From NCBI GenBank assembly GCA_001799635.1, contig MGTV01000049.1, forward strand, positions 1-64,000: a stretch of DNA of 64,000 nt, in the 5' to 3' direction. The notes under the pieces are model-generated. The model saw only the letters and a list, made by a program, of their open reading frames with translations. It did not search any database and was not told the DNA's origin. Positions within the stretch are counted from its first letter, which is position 1; the number at the start of each line of letters is the position of its first letter. A program made the position numbers and the translations under genes. Positions 35,933 through 44,800 of the stretch are shown here, piece after piece. The stretch is from Elusimicrobia bacterium GWA2_62_23. GTDB lineage: Bacteria; Elusimicrobiota; Elusimicrobia; Elusimicrobiales; UBA9959.

Positions 35933-36772
35933 ATGAAAACCCTTAACTCAACCTTGGCTCTCGCGGCGCTCATCGCCATAGTTCCCCCCCTGTTCGCTCA
36001 GGACGGCAAGACCGTCGACAAGGACTATTTCACCGTGGCCGGAGAGCAGGTAACGCTCACCGCCGTGGACGAGGGCAAGAGCGCCGTTCCTCCTCTCATG
36101 CCCGAAAATCCCGCTTCTTTCAACAAAGGCGCCGCCGGCGGCGGCATAGTGAACGCCGGCATGGCCGCCTGGGGCGTCATCAATAGCGGCGCGCCCAGCG
36201 GCTCCTACACCTCGGCCTATGCCAGCGCCATCCCCGGCTTCTCCTTCAACTGGGGCAACATGACCGGCTGGAAAGGCCCCAAGGAAATGGTGTACCGCTA
36301 CAAGGTCACCAACCTGATGGGCATAGACGTAATTGACGTCAAGTACAAGATCTCGTTCTTCTACGGCGGTACCGAGGATTACAGCGGCAAGTCCCGCGCC
36401 AGCGACTATATCTCCCAGGCCACCGGCGGCGCCGTCAACGACGAAGAGAAGGGCGACGGCAAAGTGCACGGCCGCTATATCACCAACTTCACCGTACAGC
36501 CCATCAGCGTGAACGTGAAGTGGGGCTGGAATTTCGACCTGGCCGTACGCATGTCCGACCCCATGAACATCGGCACCAAGATGAACCCTGTAGCGGCCCT
36601 CCACACCTCTCTGAACTGGATCCGCAAGACCCCCTTCGCCACCGACGGCGGCACCCTGAGCTACGCCGTGGACGGCCTGGGCAACTTCAAGGACCTCTCC
36701 GAGGATATGCGCGCCAACGGCGAAGTGGCCCCGGTCATGATCTCCGAGACCCCCACCGTTACCTGGAACTAA
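35933..36772 (+). CDS. Secreted hypothetical protein (279 aa)
   Basis: Exported protein with a signal peptide of about 22 residues ending LFAQ. A Gly/Ala/Ser-rich segment (GAAGGGIVNAGMAAWGVINSG) precedes beta-rich sequence with KEMVYRYKVTNLMGIDVIDVKYKISFFYGG, then repeated aromatic-flanked strands. I do not recognise the family. Strong AGGAGGA Shine-Dalgarno and a clear promoter shared in sequence with the MepK-like gene suggest coordinated expression. Its terminator lies between two repeats of the RAYT element. Confidence 0.7.
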   Translation: MKTLNSTLALAALIAIVPPLFAQDGKTVDKDYFTVAGEQVTLTAVDEGKSAVPPLMPENPASFNKGAAGGGIVNAGMAAWGVINSGAPSGSYTSAYASAIPGFSFNWGNMTGWKGPKEMVYRYKVTNLMGIDVIDVKYKISFFYGGTEDYSGKSRASDYISQATGGAVNDEEKGDGKVHGRYITNFTVQPISVNVKWGWNFDLAVRMSDPMNIGTKMNPVAALHTSLNWIRKTPFATDGGTLSYAVDGLGNFKDLSEDMRANGEVAPVMISETPTVTWN

Positions 36773-36775
36773 GTA

Positions 36776-36804
36776 AGGGGACGTTCATTCCTAATTCCCA
36801 AATT
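36776..36804 (+). repeat. REP-like repeat, type B copy 1 (degenerate)
   Basis: Begins AGGGGACGTT and continues with an imperfect ATTCCTA/ATTCCCA tandem. It starts 4 bp after the stop of the secreted protein gene and is in direct orientation with copy 2. Confidence 0.85.
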
Positions 36805-36832
36805 GCTCACTAACCTCAGTCAGAATCAGAAG

Positions 36833-36855
36833 CCCCGGGGAAACCCGGGGTTTTT
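36833..36855 (+). terminator. Rho-independent terminator between REP copies 1 and 2
   Basis: Stem CCCCGGG / CCCGGGG around GAAA, followed by five T. It belongs to the gene ending at 36772 and is flanked on both sides by type B repeats. Confidence 0.9.
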
Positions 36856-36860
36856 GATTG

Positions 36861-36888
36861 AGGGGACGCTCATTCCTAATTCCTAATT
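36861..36888 (+). repeat. REP-like repeat, type B copy 2
   Basis: Begins AGGGGACGCT, then a 7-nt word (ATTCCTA) repeated twice and ATT. The stop codon and last Asn codon of the transposase gene lie inside it (36883-36888). It is the left inner end of the RAYT element, inverted relative to copies 3 and 4. Confidence 0.9.
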
Positions 36889-37788
36889 ACTACCGGCCAG
36901 CAGCGCGCGGCCTTTCGTTATTAGTTTAGATATCCCGCTTTGCTTAATTTCTAATTCATCCATTAGCTCCTGGCCGCTGGCCCCGGCCTGCTCACGGCAC
37001 AAATAGCAGTAGATCGCCCGCGCCTTGGCCGCCGCCCTCATGTGGCTCGGGCGGAGGATATCCCCGCAGGCCACGCCTGTCAATCTGGCCGCCTCCGCAA
37101 GAAGTTCCGCCCGCGGCCGGAGAGGGCGCTCTTCAACCCTTTCAGCTTTTCTTAGAATATCCTCTATGAGATCTTTTGTCTCTCCAGTGAATTGAGGGTT
37201 ATGCCTCCGGCCTTCCGCCCTTTCGCGCTCCAATTCCGCGGCCTTTACCTCCATAGCCGCGATGTAACGCGCCATGGCTGTCTCGCCGCCGCCGTAATGC
37301 TTCAATAAGCCAGACGCGCAAAGTATGCCGTCAGTATCGCCTGTGACCAGCGCCCTGTGGCCGCACCAAAGATAGTTCTCCAGGTCCCGCAGGTCCTTCA
37401 CCAGCCCCGCTCTCAGCGGATTCAAGTGTATGTAGGGTGCTGCCTCCAGAAAATATTCCTCGGAGTTGCAGAGGATAGCTTTGTACCTGTTCTGGAACAG
37501 GTGCCCGCACCGGTTGCGGCGCAGGTTGTAGTTGACCGCGTAGCCGGTCATCACGTGATGCATGAGCTCGCTGAGCGGGCGCTCGCCGCGGAGCAGCAGG
37601 AAGTGGAAGTGGTTCGGCATCAGGCACCAGGCCAGGCACTTGGCGCCGCAGCGCTTCAGCCAAGCCTCGAACCGTTCAAGGAAATCCGCATAATCCTCGT
37701 CCTGCGTGAAGATCTCCCTGCGCTCTATCCCGCGAGAGATCACATGGTAATACTGACCCGGCACGTCTATCCTGGCTTGTCTTGGCAT
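36883..37788 (-). mobile_element. REP-associated tyrosine transposase (RAYT) gene
   Basis: Y1 HUH single-strand transposase of the RAYT/IS200-like class, 301 residues. The N-terminal MPRQARIDVPGQYYHVISRG is the family start, the HUH motif is His60-Phe-His62 (PNHFHFLLL), tyrosines 83 and 87 lie in the expected catalytic helix, and HLFQNRYKA and YIHLNPLRAGLV are diagnostic. A C-terminal helix-turn-helix-like domain (SGQELMDELEIKQSGISKLITKG) probably binds DNA. The ATG at 37786-37788 is chosen because GGGGGG precedes it and the family begins there; upstream residues in frame come from copy 3. The gene looks intact. It likely moved the flanking AGGGGACGYT repeats. Confidence 0.92.
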
Positions 37789-37879
37789 AATCCCCCCTAA
37801 CCTATGCCAATATCCTAGCACGCCAACCCGACAAAGGTCTGTCGGCCAGAAAATAGCCATCGGGCTGTCCAGGCGGCTC

Positions 37880-37907
37880 AATTAGGAATTAGGAATGAGC
37901 GTCCCCT
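37880..37907 (-). repeat. REP-like repeat, type B copy 3
   Basis: Same 28-bp unit as copy 2 in reverse orientation; on the plus strand it ends AGCGTCCCCT. Preceded by GGCGGCTC, as is copy 4. Right inner end of the RAYT element. Confidence 0.9.
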
Positions 37908-37908
37908 C

Positions 37909-37939
37909 CAAAAAAAGAACCGCCGGGTTGCCCCGGCGG
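37909..37939 (-). terminator. Rho-independent terminator between REP copies 3 and 4
   Basis: Stem CCGCCGGG (37920-37927) / CCCGGCGG (37932-37939) around TTGC. The A-rich 37909-37918 reads as a T-run on the minus strand. It ends the operon whose last gene is the SEC-C protein and is bracketed by two repeats, mirroring the left side. Confidence 0.88.
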
Positions 37940-37942
37940 CTC

Positions 37943-37970
37943 AATTAGGAATTAGGAATGAACGTCCCCT
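37943..37970 (-). repeat. REP-like repeat, type B copy 4
   Basis: 28-bp unit, reverse orientation, ending AACGTCCCCT on the plus strand. It directly abuts the stop codon of the SEC-C gene (37971-37973). Confidence 0.9.
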
Positions 37971-38453
37971 CTACTTTCCGCAGCACTTTTTGTGTTTTTT
38001 GCCGGAACCGCAGGGGCAGGGGTCGTTGCGGCCCACCTTGGGCTCTTCCCGGCGCACCGTCTCCACCTTCACGGTCTCGCCGCCCTGCAGCACCTCGGGG
38101 TGCTTCTTCATCCACTTCTTCACTTCCTTGTCGTCGTGGATGTTCACGTTGTCCAGGAGCATCTTGCGGTAGATGCCGATGATGAGCGCGCGCATCTGCG
38201 GGTCCTTGGCCTGCGCCAGGATCTCGGGGGACATCTTGTCCAGCTCGGCCGCCAGTTCGTCGTCGGTCTTCTCGGAGGCCGGCTTGTTCTTGGCGGGCGC
38301 GGCCGGCGCGGGGGCCGCCGTGGCTTTAGCGGCCGCGGGCGCCTGGGGCGCCGGGGCTGCGGGCTGCGGCTTGAAAGCCGGGGCCTCAGGAGAGGGCTGG
38401 TGCTTCTTCTCCTCTTCCTTACCTACCAGTTTCTTGATGAAATTCCAGGCCAT
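37971..38453 (-). CDS. SEC-C zinc-motif protein
   Basis: 160 residues. The C-terminus [18 protein letters not shown] is the SEC-C zinc-binding motif found in SecA and many small proteins. The N-terminus [17 protein letters not shown] is amphipathic; an Ala/Pro-rich linker (about 25-60) follows, then a helical domain ([25 protein letters not shown]) with predicted amphipathic helices. Function unknown; SEC-C motifs usually bind proteins or ribosomes. An AAGGAG lies 9 nt before ATG, and the gene starts 12 bp after ptb, so it is the last gene of the butyrate operon. Confidence 0.85.
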   Translation of the reverse strand: MAWNFIKKLVGKEEEKKHQPSPEAPAFKPQPAAPAPQAPAAAKATAAPAPAAPAKNKPASEKTDDELAAELDKMSPEILAQAKDPQMRALIIGIYRKMLLDNVNIHDDKEVKKWMKKHPEVLQGGETVKVETVRREEPKVGRNDPCPCGSGKKHKKCCGK

Positions 38454-38465
38454 TAGGTATTCTCC

Positions 38466-39395
38466 TTAAGCCAGCACGCCGGCTTTATCTTTAAGATAAG
38501 CGGCGAGGGCTATGGAATGCAGCTTGGTCATCGGGCTGTCCGTGCGGGACGGCAGGATGACGGGGATATTGGAGCCGGCCAGCAGCGTGGCGCTCTTCAT
38601 GCCGGCGCCGAAGAAGGAAAGGCACTTGTACACCGGGTTGGCGGAATCCAGGTCGGGGAACAGCGCGATGTCGGTGTTGCCCGGCACCACGGCGCCCTTT
38701 ATGCCCTTCTCGGCGGCGAGCTCCTTGGAGAAGGAGATGTAAACGTCGTAGGGGCCTTCCACCACGCAGTTCTTGATCTTACCTTCCTTGTTGCGTTTGG
38801 ACAGTTCCTGCGCGTCCAGGGTGCTGGGGATCTTGTCGTTAACCTTCTCCACCGGGCAGACCACGGCCACGTTGGGCTTTTCCACGCCCAGCATGCGCAT
38901 CATGTCCACGGCGTTATTGAGGATCATCTGCTTCTGGTCCAGGGTGGGGCTGATCATGATGGCCGCGTCGGTGACGGCGAAGAGCTTGTGGTAGTTGGCC
39001 TGCTCGAACAGCACGAAATGGCTGAGCACGGTGCCCTCGGCCACGGCGCCGATCTCCTTGCGCAGGATGGCCTTCATGTAGAACTTGGTATCTACCAGTC
39101 CCTTCACCAGGAAGTCGCCCTTGCCGGCCTTCACCAAGTCCACGGCCATATTGCACATCTCGGCGTAGTCGCTCTTATCTACCACTTCGAAGATGTCGAG
39201 CTTCAGGCCCACCTTTTTGGCCATCGCTTCCACGTCGGCCTTCGGGCCGATCAGAATGCCGCCCGAGATGATCTTATGGTCCACGCCCATCTTGCAGGCG
39301 GTCAGCACCTCGTCGTTGTTGGCGCCGGGCACCACTATGCGGTTGGTCTTGCCCCGCACCATGCCCAAAAGTTCGTCAAAGTTCTTGAATTTCAT
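38466..39395 (-). CDS. ptb: Phosphate butyryltransferase
   Basis: 310-residue phosphate acyltransferase of the Pta/Ptb family that exchanges CoA of butyryl-CoA (or a branched acyl-CoA) for phosphate. The blocks ITDAAIMISPTLDQKQMILNNAVDMM, NVAVVCPVEKVNDKIPSTLDAQELSK and GNTDIALFPDLDSANPVYKCL separate it from acetyl-specific Pta. The ATG at 39393-39395 has GGAGG about 6 nt upstream; the frame extends 11 codons further, but the family begins at MKFKNFDELL. It lies 34 bp after buk. Together they make ATP from butyryl-CoA. Confidence 0.93.
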   Translation of the reverse strand: MKFKNFDELLGMVRGKTNRIVVPGANNDEVLTACKMGVDHKIISGGILIGPKADVEAMAKKVGLKLDIFEVVDKSDYAEMCNMAVDLVKAGKGDFLVKGLVDTKFYMKAILRKEIGAVAEGTVLSHFVLFEQANYHKLFAVTDAAIMISPTLDQKQMILNNAVDMMRMLGVEKPNVAVVCPVEKVNDKIPSTLDAQELSKRNKEGKIKNCVVEGPYDVYISFSKELAAEKGIKGAVVPGNTDIALFPDLDSANPVYKCLSFFGAGMKSATLLAGSNIPVILPSRTDSPMTKLHSIALAAYLKDKAGVLA

Positions 39396-39429
39396 GTTTT
39401 CCTCCGGAGTAAGTTTAAGTTGAAACAAA

Positions 39430-40545
39430 TCAGTACTTCTTTATCATGTTCGGGTGCCGCAGCGCCGTCTCGGCCGCCGTGCGCAGCGCCGTCATCTCGT
39501 CGCCGCCGGGATAGGTCAGGATCTGAGCTATCCAGCCGACGCGCCGCTTGATCTCGGGCACCAGCACCTTGTCGTAGGCGAGGCCGCCGGTAAGCACTAT
39601 GGCGTCCACCCTGCCTTCCAGCACGCAGGCCATGGCGCCGATCTCCTTGCAGATCTGGTAGCCCATGGCGTGCACGGCCTCCCGGGCCTCCTCGCGGGTC
39701 ATCTTGTCGGGGTCGATGCCGCTGCCGGGCTTGATCTCGCCGGTAAGTATGTATTTTTCGAGCGCGATGCAGTCGGAGGTGCCGGTATAGGCCACCAGGC
39801 CGCCGCGGCCCTTGAGCTTGAGCATCATGTCCTGCTGGGTGTACTTGCCGCTGAAGCACATTTTCACCAGGCCGCCGGCTGGCACGCCGCCGGAGCGCTG
39901 CGGGGTCATGGGGCCGTCGCCGTTCAAAGCGTTGTTCACGTCTATCACGCGCCCGCCCATATGCGCGCCCACGGAAACGCCGCCGCCGCCGTGCATGATG
40001 ATCAGGCGGCATTCTTCGTAAGGTTTGCCGAGCTGGGCCGCCGCGTGCCGGCCCACGCGCTTCTGGTTGAGCGCGTGGAAAATGGAAATGCGGGGATTCT
40101 CCGGCATGCCGGAATAGCGCGCTATCGGCTGCATCTCGTCCACCACCACCGGGTCCGCGATGTAGGACGGGATGCCGAGCGGCGTGGCGATATCGTGGGC
40201 TATGATGCCGCCCAGGTTGGAAGAATGGTCGCCGAGCACGCCCTCGCGCAGGTCCGCCAGCAGCGTCTCGTCCACCGCGTAGACACCGCCTTCTATGGGC
40301 TTCACCAGGCCGCCGCGGCCGATGACCGCGTGCAGTTCCTTCGGGTCCACGCCGTGCTCTTTCAGCGCCTCCAGCGTCATACGCTTGCGCATGTCGAACT
40401 GGGCGGTGATCTTTTCGTGGTCGTAAGGCCGCATGTCCTCCGGGCTGTAGCGGACGGTCTTATGAAAGACCTCTTTTTCGCCGCGGTAATAACTCACTTC
40501 GTCGGAGGTGGAACCGGGATTTATGACCAGTATGTTGTAGTCCAT
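39430..40545 (-). CDS. buk: Butyrate kinase
   Basis: 371-residue acetokinase-family enzyme that transfers phosphate from butyryl phosphate to ADP. The N-terminal ILVINPGSTSDEVSYY is the phosphate-binding motif; HGGGGVSVGAHMGGRVIDVNNALNGDGPMTPQRSG and VLTGGLAYDKVLVPEI are family hallmarks. The ATG at 40543-40545 follows GGGGAAAGC. The frame runs on to 40719 upstream, but this part overlaps the DUF4185-like gene and is not homologous. With ptb it forms a butyrate (or branched-chain acid) fermentation module; no butyryl-CoA-forming genes are in the window. Confidence 0.95.
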   Translation of the reverse strand: MDYNILVINPGSTSDEVSYYRGEKEVFHKTVRYSPEDMRPYDHEKITAQFDMRKRMTLEALKEHGVDPKELHAVIGRGGLVKPIEGGVYAVDETLLADLREGVLGDHSSNLGGIIAHDIATPLGIPSYIADPVVVDEMQPIARYSGMPENPRISIFHALNQKRVGRHAAAQLGKPYEECRLIIMHGGGGVSVGAHMGGRVIDVNNALNGDGPMTPQRSGGVPAGGLVKMCFSGKYTQQDMMLKLKGRGGLVAYTGTSDCIALEKYILTGEIKPGSGIDPDKMTREEAREAVHAMGYQICKEIGAMACVLEGRVDAIVLTGGLAYDKVLVPEIKRRVGWIAQILTYPGGDEMTALRTAAETALRHPNMIKKY

Positions 40546-40553
40546 GCTTTCCC

Positions 40554-41672
40554 CTATTTGAACCTTAACCGGTACAGGTAAGGCGCGTTCTTTCTTTCGA
40601 CCGTCAGGTACACCACCCGCCCGCCTTCCGCGGCGAAAGCCGGCTGCTCCTTGGCCCCGTAGCAGTAGTCTTCCTTGGCGCAGGCCAGCAGCCGGGACGG
40701 CTCTCCCCAGGGACCCCACGGGTAACGGGCCTGGCGCGCGAACACCGTGCCCGACTCGTCGTCCATGTAAACGAGCAGGTAACCTTTCAGGAAATCGTTG
40801 TAGGAAACGGAAAAATCCTCCGGCACGCGCTCCAGCACCGTGCCGGCCTCGGCCAGGTCGGAGGTCCAGGTGGAGCTGGAGAGGTCACCGCCGTAGTAGG
40901 AATACTTCTCCCGCGCCGGCAGGTCTCCCGCCTTGACCCGCGCCAGGGCCGCCCCGTACTCTCCGGGCGCGGTCATGACCCTGCCATAGACGTACAGCCA
41001 GCCGTCGTTGTCCGCCAGCAGGGCCGTCCCGAAAGCCGGCTCTATGTCGTTCCAGAGCGAGTAGCGGCCGCCGCGCGCGGCCTTTACGTAAGCCCCCCCC
41101 GGGTTCGCCGAGGAAGCCGCGCCCTGCCCCACGCGGAAATACTCATAAGGGCCGGGGCCGTAGTTGTTCATGACGGAATAGAAGACGACGCAGCGCCCGG
41201 CGCCGCAGTAGCCGGAACGCGGCCAGAACTTGCGCACCTGGGTGTACTCGCCCAGGTCTCCCGACAGCAGCGGCAGAGGCAGCCCGTTCTCGTCGGAAAC
41301 ATAGCTGAGCGCGCCGGCCTGCGCTTCGGGGGCGGTGCTGGCCGACAGGGCGGCCGCCCCGTCGGTTATGTCCCATACCGCGCTCTGGCCGTCGGCCTTG
41401 CGCTCTCCGGTCATGACGTTATTGAGCAGCCAGAGCGTCCGGCCGTCCGGCAAAGCCACCGCGTAATTGCCGCCCTGCCCAACCACCACGCCGGTAGCGG
41501 CGGCCTGCGCGAACAACGGCGCGGCGCCGGAAAGTTCGAAGGCCGGCAGGGCCGGTTTCTGGTCCGAGGCGGAAGAGGAAGCCGAAAAGAGGAAGGAAAG
41601 CAGGGCCGCGGCGCGTAAAATTAGGGCGCCGTTTCTATTCCAAGGCGCTGTCTGAGTGGTACCGTTTTGCAT
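40554..41672 (-). CDS. Secreted DUF4185-like five-bladed propeller protein
   Basis: 372 residues with an N-terminal export signal (about 14-35, AALLSFLFSASSSAS). The body shows DUF4185-type features: PDGRTLWLLNNVMTGER, DNDGWLYVYGRVMTAPGEYGAALARV and DEYSGTVFARQA-type motifs with WGPWGEPSRLLACA near the end, consistent with glycoside-hydrolase-like propellers. Enzyme activity is not established. It precedes buk by 8 bp and may share its transcript. A candidate minus-strand promoter is TTTGCA (41732-41737), 17 bp, TATATT (41709-41714). Confidence 0.65.
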   Translation of the reverse strand: MQNGTTQTAPWNRNGALILRAAALLSFLFSASSSASDQKPALPAFELSGAAPLFAQAAATGVVVGQGGNYAVALPDGRTLWLLNNVMTGERKADGQSAVWDITDGAAALSASTAPEAQAGALSYVSDENGLPLPLLSGDLGEYTQVRKFWPRSGYCGAGRCVVFYSVMNNYGPGPYEYFRVGQGAASSANPGGAYVKAARGGRYSLWNDIEPAFGTALLADNDGWLYVYGRVMTAPGEYGAALARVKAGDLPAREKYSYYGGDLSSSTWTSDLAEAGTVLERVPEDFSVSYNDFLKGYLLVYMDDESGTVFARQARYPWGPWGEPSRLLACAKEDYCYGAKEQPAFAAEGGRVVYLTVERKNAPYLYRLRFK

Positions 41673-41708
41673 TTTTAGTTCCGGTGCGGCCGTCTCGAGT
41701 TAATTTAT

Positions 41709-41737
41709 AATATAATAGAAACCGCGCCCCGTGCAAA
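41709..41737 (-). promoter_or_regulatory. Candidate promoter for the DUF4185-buk-ptb operon
   Basis: TTTGCA, 17-bp spacer, TATATT on the minus strand, within a very AT-rich stretch (TATATTATAAATTAA). Divergent from the FN3 gene promoter at 41779-41806. Confidence 0.5.
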
Positions 41738-41778
41738 CCACGCACAGGGAGGCGTTTCTTTCTGTAACATATTAGTCA

Positions 41779-41806
41779 TTGATATTTAACGCGCGTTTAT
41801 TAGACT
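41779..41806 (+). promoter_or_regulatory. Promoter of the FN3 protein gene (leaderless)
   Basis: TTGATA (41779-41784), 16-bp spacer, TAGACT (41801-41806). The ATG at 41813 falls exactly where transcription should begin, and no Shine-Dalgarno is present. Confidence 0.7.
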
Positions 41807-41812
41807 ATAACC

Positions 41813-44800
41813 ATGCTCCGATGGGCCAGATCGTTGACAGCCGCCGCGGCCTGCCTGATGGCAGCCGCGGTTCCCGCTCACGCGGTCGCTCCCACACCCT
41901 CCGTAACCGGGACCACCTTTAACAGCGTAAGCGTGTCGTGGACCGGCGGAACCGCCCCTTTCATAGCCGCCATCTCCACCTCGCCCGCGTTCACCGTGAC
42001 CACGGCCAGCGGTGTGGCCGCCTCCCCGCTCACTTATTCCCCGCTCGATCCCAACACCACCTACTACTTCAAGGTCCAGAGTTCCGGCGATACGTTCTAC
42101 TCCGTCACGCGCACCACCTCCACCAGGGCGGCAACGCCCACCGCGCCCTACTTCATCTCCTCCTACTTCACGGCGGAATCCTCCTACACGGCCGGCGCGC
42201 AGGTAGGTTGGCTGGTGAATGGCAATCCGGAGTGGACCCGCTACGACATAGAATATGCCGATAATGCCGGCTTTACCGGCTCGGAGATCCTGCCCAAGAA
42301 CTACCCGCCGGTCACCATGGGCGGCCTGAACGCCAACACCACCTATTACTTCCGGGTACGCGCGCGCGGCGTGGGCGGCACCGCCACGGCTTTTACCGCT
42401 GACATTTCCACCGCCACGCTGGCCCTGAAGCTGCCCGCCCTGGGGGAAACCGTCTACGAAAGCAGCGTCACCGTTCACTGGACCTCCGTGAACGACAGCT
42501 CTATACAAGCGCTCAAGTCGGAAGGCTACAGACTGCACCTCTCCACCACGGCCTCGGAGTTGATCACCCCGGCCAGCACCTATTTCAACACTGCCGACGC
42601 CGCCGCGGAGTCGGTGAACCTGGAGCCGCTGGATATCAACACCACCTACTACTACCGCGCCGGTACCCTGAACTGGAACGCCGCCTCCAACCTCTCCGAC
42701 ACCCGCAGATTCACCACGCTGGGGGCCAAGGTAACGGGTCTGGCTCTGGTCTCGGTCACCGAAGGCGCCTCCCTGCTGTCGTGGACGGCGCTCTCCGGCG
42801 GCGAAGCCATGGGCTACCGCCTGGAAGCCTCCAGTTCCGGCTTCTCTTCGCCCATGACAGAGCCGTCTTCCACCACTTACGCGCTGGCCAAGAACTCGCT
42901 GGCGGTCTCCGGGCTGAACGCCAACACCACTTATTATTTCCGGGCCTCTTCGCTCAACCAGGCTTTCACGCCCAACTACACCGCGGCCCTGTCCTCCATA
43001 ACGCTGGCCAGCCCGCCATCGGCCAACCTTACCACCATAGTGCCGCAAACCGACGCGCTCACGGTCTTCCTCTCCCCCCTGCCGGCCGCGCCCCAGAACG
43101 CCACCTGCGAAGGCTACCGCCTGGAGGTCTCCTCCACGGCTTTCGGCGGCACCGGCGTGCTCCTCTCTTCGGTCACCTTTGATTCGCAGGCGGGCTTCCT
43201 GTCCATCGGCGGACTTAAGCCCAACACCCTCTACAACCTGCGGCTGGGCACCCTGAACTGGGCCGGCACCCCGAATTATTCTGCCCTGGACCAGACCCTC
43301 ACCCTGCTGCCGCCGGCGCCGGCGGGGCCGGCCCTGGGCCAGGTCTGGCAGTCCAGCGCCACCGTTTACTTCAGCGCCGAGGGCGGCGGCGACAACTACC
43401 TGATAGAGGCTTCCACCTACCAGTTCTTCAACTACGTGCACCGCAGTTCCGCCACGCCCTCCGTTGGCGTGACCACGCTGACCGTCTCCGGTCTGGAAGG
43501 GAATACCCGCTACTATTTCAGGGCCGGGGCCCTCTACGGCGGGACCACGGTGTACGCCAACACGACGCCGGCTTACCGCTACACCCTGCCGCTGCCCCTG
43601 GTCCTGAACGCCGAGCCGTTCCCCGGGGTCTTCTACTCCAGCGCCACCATGGCCTGGACCCCGCTGGCCGCCGCGCCGCCGGAGGCCACGGCCGAATCCT
43701 ACCTGCTGGAGGCCGCCACCACCCAGGCCTTCACCACGGTGCTCTTCTCCTCGCAGAGCGTCTCCGTGACGGCGGCGTCCCTGTCGCTGCAGGGACTCTC
43801 CCCCAACACCTCCTATTACTTCAGGGCAGGATCGCTCAACGCGCAAGGCACCGCCAATTACTCCGTGGCGCCCGCCACCGCCACGCTGGCCAACCCGCCG
43901 GTGCAGCAGGGCTTCTCGGTGGCCCCGTTCACCATGAGCCTGACCTGGCTGCCGAACTCCAACCCGGCCGACACGCTCTACCTGGTGCAGATCTCCTCCA
44001 ATTCCGACTTCCGGCCGCCGGTGCATTCTTCGGGCACGTTCCTGTCTTCGGCCACTTTCTCAGGGCTGGTCCCCAACACCACTTACTACCCGGTGGTGAC
44101 GGCCTACAACCGCTTCAACCGCGCCACCCCCACAGTGGTCTTCTCTTCCATGGCCACCGGCGCCTTCCACCCGGCCTACGCCCCCTTCTCCGACGTGGGA
44201 GTATCCTCCGTGACCGTGGACTGGCTGCCAGGTACCAACCCGGCGGACACCTGGTACCGCGCCCAGATCTCCTCCAATACCGATTTCTCCGGGACCGTGC
44301 ACTCCTCCATAACGGCCAACCTCTACGCAGATTTCAACGGCCTGGTCTCCAACGCGAGTTATTACATGCGCGTTTCGGCGCTGAACCTGACCGGCGTCCC
44401 CACCGAACCTGCAGTGGACCTGGGTGCCGCGCTGACGCTGCCTGCCACGCCCTATATACTGGCGGAAGCCCAGACCTTCACCGGGCCGCTGACGGATGGG
44501 TTCACGGTCAACTGGACCGCCAACAACAATTCCTCCCACACCGTGTACAACGTGCAGGTCTCTACGAAGTCGGATTTCTCCGTGGTCAATTCCTCCCTGT
44601 CGGTGCAAGCACTGGCCTGTTCCTTCACGGACCTCCTGATAGACACCACCTACTTCGTCCGCCTCCAGGCCAGGGGGCAGACAGGCATACTCTCCCCATT
44701 CGAGACCGCGTGGTCCACCAAGACCGTGCTCTACTCGCAACTCAACGCGGTGGCGCTGCAGGACAGCGTGATCTCGCTGCAGACCTCCTACGGTCTCATC

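Noticed and set aside
41786-44026. Minus-strand open frame of 746 codons
   Set aside because: Antisense to the FN3 protein; Gly/Arg/Val-rich shadow.
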